From Acidimicrobiia bacterium (GTDB taxonomy: Bacteria; Actinomycetota; Acidimicrobiia; Spongiisociales; ZC4RG35), in NCBI GenBank assembly GCA_028284765.1, contig JANQRA010000009.1:1-56508 (forward strand): a DNA stretch of 56,508 nt. The letters run 5' to 3'. Position 1 is the stretch's first letter; each line of letters begins with the position of its first letter. A model generated the notes under the pieces. The model was given only the letters and a program-made list of their open reading frames with translations. It was not told where the DNA came from and made no database searches. This document shows, in pieces, positions 49,023 to 56,508 of this stretch. Position numbers and translations under genes: made by a program.

Positions 49023-49132
49023 AGGCCAACGAGGCTAACGAGGGGATTCAATTGCGCCGCACACGTGGGCGATTGTCGGTCATGGCCCTAATGGAACGCT
49101 TCCCGAGCGGTTGTTGATCGGTAGGAGAACTG

Positions 49133-50497
49133 TTGGCCAGAATCCTCATCCTCAGCAGCGATCTCAGCGGTCGGCTCAACGCTCTGTCGGAAGTCACAAG
49201 GAGGCTCGCCGCTGCAGGTCATGAGGTCACGCTGATGAGTCCCCGCGATGCTGATGATTTGCCGTCCCCGCCGTCGGGTACGTATGAGAGCCTGCCTTCC
49301 GCACCAGAGGCGGAGAGTCAAACCCCAAACTCATCGCGGATGGTGGCCTTGTTCAAGCGTCTGGCTTCGGCTCGAGGGGCGTCGCAACGAAGGGATCGGC
49401 GGGTCGATCTCCTGAATCCCGAGGGGTTGGTCTCACTGATCCACGCTCAGAACCCCGATCTCGTGCTCGTCGATATCGAGTTGCCTGTCGAGGTCATGGC
49501 CGCTCACACGACTGGTCGTCGGCTTGCTGTCGTAAGCGACATGTTCTCGCTGTGGCGACGTCCCGGGCTCCCACCGTTGAGCTCAGACATCGTCCCCGGC
49601 AGGGGTTGGCGGGGACAGCCTTGGTCTATCGAGCTGTCATGGCTCAGGTTCAGGGCATGGAAGTGGCTCAATCGGGCTCGAATGAGCATCACCCGGGTTG
49701 GAATGGACCGAAGGTCGGTCCTGAGGAGGGTGTCCGAGCGCACCGACTTTCCTTTCGACTCGGAGACATCAACCAGCCATTGGCTGATTCCGTTCGTGTA
49801 TCGATCGATTCCGACGATCGTGCTCAACGCACTCGAAATCGAATTCCCCCACGAGCCCTATCCAAATGTCACCTATGTCGGGCCCCAGGTCTCCAGCGTG
49901 TCGGCCAGCTCGGAACATCGACCAACACCGCTGCATGGCGATGATCTCGATCGGGTTCTGGCGCGTCGGCTGAATCGCGAAAGCGAGGCTCTGATCTACT
50001 GCAGTTTTGGGGCGGTGGACAAGACAGATCGATCGGTCCTCCAACGCGTCATCGAGGCAGTAGGCGATCAAGACGGATGGGAGCTTGTGGTTGGTTTGGG
50101 TGGGAGAGGGTTGCCCAAAGGCCAGACATCCTTTCCCGACAACGTCCACCTCTACCAATGGGCGCCACAGCGCGAGGTTCTAGAGGCGGCTGACTGTTCA
50201 GTCCACCATGGGGGAACACACAGCATCAATGAGTCTGTGCTCGCTCAGGTCCCAATGGTTCTGTACCCAGACGACAAGCTGGACCACAAGGGGAACGCGG
50301 CGCGGGTCGCTTTCCACCGACTGGGTGTGGTCGGAGACCTCTCGTCGGACGGGCCCACCACGATCAGGGCGCGGATCTCGCACTGCCTGGAGAGCTCCGA
50401 GATTCGAAGCAGCCTCTCGACCATGGCCCAACACCTGCGCGGCTACGAAGACCGAAGGGCTCTGGAAACATCGATTGGAGCCTTGCTCGAGGGCTAG
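49133..50497 (+). CDS. GT1/UGT-like glycosyltransferase (MGT family)
   Basis: A 454-aa protein of GT-B fold with ILILSSDLSGRLNALSEVTRRLAAAGHEVTLMSP at the N-terminus and the C-terminal donor motif VHHGGTHSINESVLAQVPMVLYPDDKLD, which carries the UGT-type HGG-x-x-S/T-x-x-E pattern. It glycosylates a small molecule or peptide. The TTG start is fixed by GGAG 7-9 nt upstream. The convergent NRPS gene shares CTAG at the stops. Its position beside the NRPS suggests tailoring of the peptide product. Confidence 0.9.
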   Translation: MARILILSSDLSGRLNALSEVTRRLAAAGHEVTLMSPRDADDLPSPPSGTYESLPSAPEAESQTPNSSRMVALFKRLASARGASQRRDRRVDLLNPEGLVSLIHAQNPDLVLVDIELPVEVMAAHTTGRRLAVVSDMFSLWRRPGLPPLSSDIVPGRGWRGQPWSIELSWLRFRAWKWLNRARMSITRVGMDRRSVLRRVSERTDFPFDSETSTSHWLIPFVYRSIPTIVLNALEIEFPHEPYPNVTYVGPQVSSVSASSEHRPTPLHGDDLDRVLARRLNRESEALIYCSFGAVDKTDRSVLQRVIEAVGDQDGWELVVGLGGRGLPKGQTSFPDNVHLYQWAPQREVLEAADCSVHHGGTHSINESVLAQVPMVLYPDDKLDHKGNAARVAFHRLGVVGDLSSDGPTTIRARISHCLESSEIRSSLSTMAQHLRGYEDRRALETSIGALLEG

Positions 50498-53400
50498 TCC
50501 ACCTCGGCGACGGCCGCCATCTCCGCGATGGTGGGATGCTCGAAGAACTGTCTTGGCGTGACTCGGAGGCCGGCCTCATGAGCGCGAGCGACAATCCGCA
50601 GGCTGAGGAGGGAGTCTCCTCCCAATTCAAAGAAGTTTTCGAGGAGTCCGATGGAGTCCCGGCCCAGGACGTCGGCCCAGATCTCAGCGAGCTGGCTTTC
50701 AACTTCGCTCATTGAGCCTTCAACAGCGGGTTCTACTGTTGGGACCTCAGGCTCGGGCAGAGCCTTCAGGTCGACCTTGCCGCTGCTAAGTCTTGGCAGC
50801 GGGTCGAGCGAAAGGATCTGCGTCGGGATCATCACCGCAGGCAACGACTCAGCCAGGTGTTGGCGCAGTGATGTCGGCTCGACGGATGCCTCGATATAGG
50901 CGATCAATTGGGTCGCTCCGGTGTCGGTGTGATGGGCGATGACCGCAACGTCTTCAACTTGGTGGTGGCTTCTGATGTTTGCTTCGATCTCTTCGAGCTC
51001 GATCCGCTGGCCGCGAACCTTGACCTGACGATCGATCCGCCCAATCAGGTCGAGTCTGCCATCACCTCGCCATCGGCCTAGATCACCAGTCCGATATACA
51101 CGCCTGGTCCCCACACCCGGGATGTCAACGTGTGGGAAGGCCGATTCGGTGAGTGCCATCTCGCCTGTGTATCCGCGGGATAGCCCTGGCCCTGCGATGC
51201 AGATTTCGCCGGTAGCTCCCACCGGGACCGGTCTGAACCGTCGGTCCAGCACGTACACCTCAGTTCCCGGGATGGGTCTACCGATCGAGACGCGGGGAGC
51301 TGTCTCCGAATGGCGTTCGAGCCGCTCCACCGTGGCCCAAACCGTGGCTTCCGTTGGCCCGTACTCGTTGCAGAGCTCAGATTCGGCCAGTCGGTGGTGG
51401 TCTTCGACGACCGACGGGTGACAGGGTTCACCGGCGACGATCACCGTCTTGAGAGACCTGAGTTTCGCCGGCTCCGTGTGGTTGAGCAGCAGCTGGTAGA
51501 TGGTGGGAAGGGTGAGCATGTGGGTGACCTGATGTCTCTCGATGAGTTGCGACATATGTGCAACATCACCCTCCATGCCCGGGTCTGGAAGCACCAGTTT
51601 TCCCCCAGTGGCCAGGGTCCAATAGATGCCCGCCACGGAGCTGTCGAATGTGAAGGGAGAAGGCACCAGGTAACTGCTCGGCTGAGTTGTGTAGTAGTCG
51701 AGTCGCGCCGCGGTGGAGGCGAGGAGGTTGCCGTGTGTTATCTCGACGCCTTTCGGCTTGCCGGTAGAGCCGGAGGTGTACATCACATACGCCAACGCTT
51801 CGCTGTCGATCGGCGGCAGAGAGGCAGTGGCGTCGCGCATGGCAGGGTCGAGTTGACCAAGCGGATCAACTCTGATCTCTTGGATGCCGAAGTCGGGTGC
51901 GTCCGCCCCACACAGGACAGCCGACGCGTCGGTGTCGGCAAGGACGTGTTGGATTCGATCTGGGGGAAGAGCCGGGTCGATAGGCACATATGCCATACCG
52001 GCCCGGAGACAGCCGAGCATCGAAACCAGCATCCCCGGAGACCGTTCCAACACGATGGTGACTCTGTCGCCGGGCTGCCCTCCGGCATGCTTCAGTTCCC
52101 CGGCGAGGGCGGCGCTACGGAGGTCGAGCTCGCCGTAGGTCACTTCTCCAGCCGCCCCCGAGACGGCCACATGGCCCGACCTTGAGGTGAAGTGTGGCTC
52201 TAGGAGCTCCAGGATCGAACTGTGTGAAGGCTCTTTCCTCGGCGAGTTCCAGCGGACGAGAACCTCTTCCAGTTCTTCTCGAGGGAAGAGCCTGATGTCA
52301 GAAACGTCGTCCTGAGGACGGTCACACATTTCCTCGAGGACCGTCTCGATCTGACCCGTCAACCTGGAGACGATCGATTCATCGAATCGCTGGTCGTCGT
52401 AGAGGCAGATGAGTTCGAACTCCGGCTCAGGCATCACCAGTAGCGCCAATGGGTAGTTGCTTTGCTGGTGGTATCGAGCCGCTCGCTGTCGAACTGGCCC
52501 CTCGACCGCCGCTGGGTCCGGGATGTTCTCCATGACCAGGATCGAATCAAACAATTGGTCGTCGCTCTCGACCTCGCTGTGCTTTTTCACCTCTGCCAAC
52601 GGCGATGCCTCGAAGTCGGTCATCTCGGCTTGGTCGCGTTGGATCTTTCGCAGCCAGTCGACGACTGATAGGCCTCCTTCGGTCTGAATTCGAATCGGCA
52701 GCGTGTTGATGAAGAGCCCCACTGTGCTCAGACTTCCCGGGAGCTGGGCCGGGCGTCCGGAGACAGTTGCACCGAATACGACGTCATCGTCCCCCGAGTA
52801 ACGACTCAGGGCGATTGCCCATGCGCCACGCATGATCGAACTGACGGTCACGCCGTTGGCTTTGGAGAGAGTTTTGATCCGCTCGAGGAGGCCATTGCGG
52901 AACCGGTGTCTGTATTCGACTTGACCATGTGCCCATCGCTTGGGGCTGCCGGGGCCGAGGTGAGGCAGCATGTTGGGCTCGTCGAATCCCCTGAGGTAGT
53001 CCGACCAATACGCCCTCCGAGACAATTCGTCGTCTTGCTCTTGCAGCCAAGCCGTGAAGTCACCGAATCGCACAGCGGGCGCCGGGTCGTGGGATGTCCC
53101 GTCAAGGATTGATCCGTAAGTTTCCATGACATCGGCGACAACCAACCCGAGCGACCAACCGTCGAGGATCAGGTGGTGGTGGCTCCACACGAAGTGGTAC
53201 TCCTCGTCGGCTAAGCGGAACAGAGCGAATCTCATCAAGGGGGCTTGATCGAGTGCGAAGCCCCGATTTCGGTCCTTTCCCAAGAAAGAGTCGAGGAGGG
53301 CCGTTTGTTCTTCAGACGGCTTGCCGCGCCAGTCCTCCACGAACCACTCGAGATCGACGTCCGTTCTGATGACTTGGAGAGGTTGCTCTCTTCCTTCCCA

Positions 53401-53613
53401 GACGAAGAGCGCTCGGAGGGCCTGATGCCGACCTGTCACCATTCCCCAGCTTCGCTTGAGGGTTTCTACGTCGACGCTCCCGCTCAGACGGACGCTGTAC
53501 TGCTGCACATACAAGGGCGCCGACTCCTCATACAGAACGTGGAAGAGAATGCCTTCCTGCGCAGGGGTGAGTGGATAGACGGCCTCAATGCCGCTGCTGG
53601 TGTTACTCGCCAT
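50494..53613 (-). CDS. NRPS, C-A-T module
   Basis: A 1039-aa protein (ATG ending at 53613, GGAG 7 nt upstream): condensation domain (about residues 10-440) with HHLILDG (about 148-154), adenylation domain (about 460-900) with core YTSGSTGKPKG, YGPTE, TGD and NGK-like SGK motifs, and a thiolation domain with ELGGDS (Ser about 1003 by the longer numbering). There is no thioesterase or reductase after it, so release is elsewhere. The A-domain pocket positions I align to the GrsA code read D-S-A-L-V-G-E-V-W, for which I know no clear substrate. It overlaps the upstream NRPS by 11-17 nt and is colinear with it. Convergent with the GT1 gene. Confidence 0.93.
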   Translation of the reverse strand: MASNTSSGIEAVYPLTPAQEGILFHVLYEESAPLYVQQYSVRLSGSVDVETLKRSWGMVTGRHQALRALFVWEGREQPLQVIRTDVDLEWFVEDWRGKPSEEQTALLDSFLGKDRNRGFALDQAPLMRFALFRLADEEYHFVWSHHHLILDGWSLGLVVADVMETYGSILDGTSHDPAPAVRFGDFTAWLQEQDDELSRRAYWSDYLRGFDEPNMLPHLGPGSPKRWAHGQVEYRHRFRNGLLERIKTLSKANGVTVSSIMRGAWAIALSRYSGDDDVVFGATVSGRPAQLPGSLSTVGLFINTLPIRIQTEGGLSVVDWLRKIQRDQAEMTDFEASPLAEVKKHSEVESDDQLFDSILVMENIPDPAAVEGPVRQRAARYHQQSNYPLALLVMPEPEFELICLYDDQRFDESIVSRLTGQIETVLEEMCDRPQDDVSDIRLFPREELEEVLVRWNSPRKEPSHSSILELLEPHFTSRSGHVAVSGAAGEVTYGELDLRSAALAGELKHAGGQPGDRVTIVLERSPGMLVSMLGCLRAGMAYVPIDPALPPDRIQHVLADTDASAVLCGADAPDFGIQEIRVDPLGQLDPAMRDATASLPPIDSEALAYVMYTSGSTGKPKGVEITHGNLLASTAARLDYYTTQPSSYLVPSPFTFDSSVAGIYWTLATGGKLVLPDPGMEGDVAHMSQLIERHQVTHMLTLPTIYQLLLNHTEPAKLRSLKTVIVAGEPCHPSVVEDHHRLAESELCNEYGPTEATVWATVERLERHSETAPRVSIGRPIPGTEVYVLDRRFRPVPVGATGEICIAGPGLSRGYTGEMALTESAFPHVDIPGVGTRRVYRTGDLGRWRGDGRLDLIGRIDRQVKVRGQRIELEEIEANIRSHHQVEDVAVIAHHTDTGATQLIAYIEASVEPTSLRQHLAESLPAVMIPTQILSLDPLPRLSSGKVDLKALPEPEVPTVEPAVEGSMSEVESQLAEIWADVLGRDSIGLLENFFELGGDSLLSLRIVARAHEAGLRVTPRQFFEHPTIAEMAAVAEVD

Positions 53614-56508
53614 CCCCAATCTCCTCTAACAGCCGGTTGAGGTCGTCAGCTGTCAGCCCTGACTGTTCGTAGTCGATCTCGCTGCTCGAACGCCGCTTCA
53701 GTTCCACCGGTACCGCCATGCCGGTGGCTACCCGTGCCAGCTCAGCGATGGTGTCATGCTCGAAGACTTGCCTGGGGGTGAAACTCAGTCCTCTCTCGGC
53801 GGCGCGAGCTACCACTTGGATGTTGAGGATCGAATCTCCTCCGAGGTCGAGGAAGCGATCGTGGACTCCAACCTCGTCGAGGTTCAGTACCTCTTTCCAT
53901 GACTCGGCGAGGATCAACTCGGTGGGTGTGCTCGGCGATTCGAAGGGTGAGTTCGTGATCCTCGATCTGGTCCCAGGGTGCGGTAGCGCGTCGCGGTCAA
54001 CTTTGCCGTTCTGTGTCAATGGCACCTCATCGAGGGGGACGAAGAAGCTCGGCACTACTGCTGGTGGAAGATGTTGCTCGGCGAACCGGCGTGCATCATC
54101 AGGAGTGACGTCTTCCCCATCTGACACGTAGTAGGCAACCAGCCGCGGTCCCGGCGTTGTGAGGCTGGAGGTGTCGACGGCATAGCCGATCTCGTCGAGG
54201 ATGCGTGCAACGTCGATCTCGTCGATCTCGTCGTTCAGTTCCTCGACAGCCGAATCCAGGGTCTTGTGGCCAAGTCGGACGTCCCAGCTGTAGGGCAGCG
54301 CATAGTTGTGATAGCCCCGTTCGCTTCTGTGGACGAATATCCCGGTGTCGTTGATGAGGCAGTTCGTCGATCGGCCTGTGTCCGAAGGACGGACCCACGA
54401 CGCGCGATCCCGCAAGAAGTCATACATCTCATCGAGACCAGCGTCGTGATAGCGGTAGAAGTCGATGATCTTCAGCTGATCGAAGAAGGCGTCGTCCTGG
54501 AACGGTCCGGTGTCGAGGCATGATGCGACTACGTCGTCCATCTGGTGGTAGGCCCGCCGGGCTTCGATGATGGCGGCGTCGACGTCATCGGGATCCGTTA
54601 TGCCGATTCGAAACAGATCCGCGAGCCGAGTCTCGAATATCTGGCCTCGGGACAAACCCGTCACAACGTTACGAATGCCGCGCTCCAAAGCCAGATTCAT
54701 ACCCAGCGTGTAGATCGTCTTGAAGCAGCCCTGGCAGACGTTCGAGAACTGCTGGAGACTGTCGGTGAAGATGCGGTCCATCGAAGGTGTCGTCGCCATG
54801 ACCAGCTCAAAGCCGAGGTCGTCGCACACGCGACGGATGTTGGCCTTTGCTTCCTCGGAGATGTAGCCGTTGTCGAAGCTGAAGACGAGGACGTTGTATC
54901 CCATCTCGGCGAGTTGGTAGAGGGCGTAGGTGCTGTCCTTGCCACCGCTGAGGAGCATCAGACAGTCGTGTGTCTCGTTCCCACCGTCAGCCAGTGTGTC
55001 CTGCAGATCCTCGTTGGTCTTGAAGTATCTGTCGGCGTCGGATCGGTGCTCTTCGTAGAAGCGACATGGTGCGCAGATGCCGTCTTTGTCCAGATTGGCT
55101 TCGGGATGATTCGCCTGGAGGCCACATCGCGGGCAACTCGAGGCGATGGCTGTCGTCTCTCGGCGTGAGCCTTCGACGATGTCGATGGTGGTTTGGGTGA
55201 TGTTGGGGTGTTGGGTGAGGGTGTTTTCGATTTCGGTTGGTTCGATGCGGTGTCCGCGGATTTTGAGTTGGGTGTCGGTGCGGGAGTGGTAGGTGATGGT
55301 GTTGGGTTTGGTCCAGGTGGCGAGGTCGCCGGTGTGGTAGATGGTTTGGTTGGGTTTGGTGGGGTGGGGTGTGAATTTGGTTTGGGTTTGTTGGGGGTTG
55401 TTGTGGTAGCCGGCGGCGAGGTTGGGTCCGGTGACGCAGATTTCTCCTGGGATGTGTGGGGGGACGGGTTGGTTGTTTTGGTCGAGGATGAGGATTTGGG
55501 TGTTGTGGGCTGGGGTGCCGAGGGGGACTGAGGGGGTGGTGTCGGTTTGTGGGTTGTATTTGTGGGCTATGCAGGCGACGGTGGCTTCGGTGGGGCCGTA
55601 TTCGTTGTAGATGGTGAGTTGGCCGCCTGAGGTGGTGTGGACGTGGTGGGCGAGGCTGGTTTTGAGGTCTTCTCCGCCGACGATGAGGGTGTGGATGCGG
55701 CTGGTTTGGAGGTGGTGGGGTTGGATTAGGGCGAGGTGTGAGGGGGTGAGTTTGACTGCGTCGACTTGGTCGTCTTCGAAGACGTCGAGGATGGAGAGGT
55801 CGGTTGTGTTGGTGGTTTGGGGGTAGATGACTATTTGTCCGCCGGTGAGGAGCGGCAGGTAGAGGCTGGTGACGGTGAGGTCGAAACCGAAAGAGGAGTA
55901 GAGGGGGAGACTGATCGGGTTTTCACCGGCGTAGAGGTCTCGGGCCCAGTTGAGATAGTTAGCGAGCCCGCGGTGGGTGACTGCCACTCCTTTGGGGGTT
56001 CCTGTGGAACCCGATGTGTACATGATGTAGGCCAGGTCATCGTCTGACACTTCGACTGTCAGGTCGTGTTCGGGGTCTAAAGGTTGGTTGTCGACGACCA
56101 ACATTTCGACGCCGCATTCGGAAGCAACCTGACCCATCTCGGACGCCAACTCTGGTGACGTCACCAACACGTCGACTTCGCTGTCTTCGAGCATGAACCT
56201 GATCCGCTCCGCCGGATACGCCACATCCACCGGCACGTAACAGCCACCAGCCCGCAACACGCCCAACACGCAAGCCACCAGACCAGCTGACCGGCCCATC
56301 ACCACACCAACCCGAGGCCGCGACCCCCCAGCCTCCACAAACCTCGCAGCTAACCCAGAAGACCAACCATCCAAAACCGAATACGAAACCCCCACACCAC
56401 CATCAACCACAGCCACCAAAGACCCATCAACCCCAACCCGACCCACAAACCCCTCAACCACCGAACCAAAACCAACCACCACCCCCAAACCAACAAACTC
56501 ACGCTCGA
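53603..56508 (-). CDS. NRPS A-(PP-loop insert)-T protein, 5' end cut by the window
   Basis: The frame stays open to the window edge, so the true start lies beyond; residue numbers use TTG 56488 as residue 1 (961 aa visible). The A domain has YIMYTSGSTGTPKG (about 154-167), YGPTE (297-301), TGDLATW (387-393), RGHRIEPTEIE (411-421). Between this and the A10 motif NGKVDRDALP (827-836) lies an insert (about 450-775) with zinc-type CPRC (452-455) and CAPC (472-475), a PP-loop SGGKDST (514-520), CQGC (585-588), resembling alpha-ANH / N-acetyl-sugar amidotransferase (WbpG-type) proteins. T domain has DLGGDSILN (881-889). Pocket positions read D-L-T-K-V-G-E-V-A, near the Asn/Asp type. The insert and the unusual composition of the A core are described in the findings. 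Function of the insert is inference. Confidence 0.93.
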   Translation of the reverse strand, partial: EREFVGLGVVVGFGSVVEGFVGRVGVDGSLVAVVDGGVGVSYSVLDGWSSGLAARFVEAGGSRPRVGVVMGRSAGLVACVLGVLRAGGCYVPVDVAYPAERIRFMLEDSEVDVLVTSPELASEMGQVASECGVEMLVVDNQPLDPEHDLTVEVSDDDLAYIMYTSGSTGTPKGVAVTHRGLANYLNWARDLYAGENPISLPLYSSFGFDLTVTSLYLPLLTGGQIVIYPQTTNTTDLSILDVFEDDQVDAVKLTPSHLALIQPHHLQTSRIHTLIVGGEDLKTSLAHHVHTTSGGQLTIYNEYGPTEATVACIAHKYNPQTDTTPSVPLGTPAHNTQILILDQNNQPVPPHIPGEICVTGPNLAAGYHNNPQQTQTKFTPHPTKPNQTIYHTGDLATWTKPNTITYHSRTDTQLKIRGHRIEPTEIENTLTQHPNITQTTIDIVEGSRRETTAIASSCPRCGLQANHPEANLDKDGICAPCRFYEEHRSDADRYFKTNEDLQDTLADGGNETHDCLMLLSGGKDSTYALYQLAEMGYNVLVFSFDNGYISEEAKANIRRVCDDLGFELVMATTPSMDRIFTDSLQQFSNVCQGCFKTIYTLGMNLALERGIRNVVTGLSRGQIFETRLADLFRIGITDPDDVDAAIIEARRAYHQMDDVVASCLDTGPFQDDAFFDQLKIIDFYRYHDAGLDEMYDFLRDRASWVRPSDTGRSTNCLINDTGIFVHRSERGYHNYALPYSWDVRLGHKTLDSAVEELNDEIDEIDVARILDEIGYAVDTSSLTTPGPRLVAYYVSDGEDVTPDDARRFAEQHLPPAVVPSFFVPLDEVPLTQNGKVDRDALPHPGTRSRITNSPFESPSTPTELILAESWKEVLNLDEVGVHDRFLDLGGDSILNIQVVARAAERGLSFTPRQVFEHDTIAELARVATGMAVPVELKRRSSSEIDYEQSGLTADDLNRLLEEIGDGE
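54157..55150 (-). other. PP-loop (alpha-ANH) domain inserted in the NRPS A domain
   Basis: Residues about 448-778 of the NRPS. The order zinc-type CPRC/CAPC, SGGKDST PP-loop, CQGC and GLSRGQIFETRLADLF is that of stand-alone N-acetyl-sugar amidotransferase-type proteins. It lies between the A8 region and the A10 motif, like the methyltransferase inserts known in other NRPS A domains. Confidence 0.8.
55180..55830 (-). other. Composition-anomalous patch in the NRPS A domain
   Basis: Plus strand is extremely G/T-rich (runs of gtggt, gggtt, gtttgg), so the coding strand is C/A-rich and the protein is unusually rich in Thr, His, Asn, Gln and Pro (residues about 221-437). The patch ends sharply just before the PP-loop insert. 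Before it, 56230-56508 shows the opposite asymmetry (coding strand G/T-rich). Suggests a swapped A-domain segment. Confidence 0.6.

Noticed and set aside
1-56508. Mobile elements, CRISPR arrays, tRNA or rRNA genes
   Set aside because: No transposase, integrase, terminal repeats, repeat-spacer pattern, cloverleaf or rRNA-like sequence was seen on reading both strands; a dedicated scan (tRNAscan, Rfam) was not possible.

Overview
The window is a stretch of high-GC bacterial chromosome that looks like an actinobacterium, most plausibly class Acidimicrobiia (inference). The reasons are the Thr-rich linkers that follow the lipoboxes, GTG/TTG starts, a CmtR-like regulator, dense gene packing with ATGA/GTGA overlaps, and abundant promoters in which a TANNNT -10 box lies 6-9 nt before the start codon (leaderless mRNA). 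I see no rRNA, tRNA, CRISPR array, insertion sequence or phage gene.

Layout. (1) 1-4030 is a zinc island: a partial lipoprotein (probable Zn-binding ABC receptor), a Zur-type Fur regulator, an AztA/ZnuC-type ATPase, a CmtR-like ArsR regulator, a short CDF-like transporter, a 22-codon orphan ORF, and an AztD-like His-rich metallochaperone. Four copies of a Fur/Zur-box core (139, 1464, 2408, 4013) tie it together. (2) 4058-17801 is mostly metabolism: purE-purK, hydantoinase/oxoprolinase A and B subunits separated by unrelated genes, an AlkD-like protein and a glcDEF glycolate oxidase operon. (3) 17798-23538 (minus strand) holds a GNAT protein, argS, a fused E1 alpha-beta branched-chain 2-oxoacid dehydrogenase and a Leu/Val dehydrogenase. 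(4) 23643-28075 carries an unknown protein, a TRIC-family channel, a selenocysteine-containing AhpD-like protein with an unusually clear SECIS hairpin, a GGCT-GNAT fusion and an SDR protein lacking the usual catalytic Tyr. (5) 28147-36307 has two acyl-CoA dehydrogenases divergent from an AtuA-family gene, an MFS transporter with an ArsR-type regulator, a 46-bp perfect palindrome, and small membrane and lipoproteins. (6) 36369-46005 has a PQQ-type sugar dehydrogenase, a Rieske oxygenase, a formylglycine-generating enzyme beside its probable Cys-type sulfatase substrate, a HAD phosphatase and a tricorn-like protease. (7) 46089-56508 looks like part of a biosynthetic cluster: sulfotransferase, two glycosyltransferases, a polysaccharide deacetylase and two NRPS proteins. 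The upstream NRPS, cut by the window edge, carries a PP-loop (alpha-ANH, N-acetyl-sugar-amidotransferase-like) domain inserted inside its adenylation domain.

The two strongest discoveries are the UGA-interrupted AhpD-like gene (25444-25992), which would be mis-annotated as two ORFs, and the NRPS with an embedded PP-loop domain (53603-56508). Also notable are a Zur-box-preceded orphan micro-ORF with its own terminator, five convergent gene pairs whose stop codons share one CTAG, and the prevalence of leaderless promoters.
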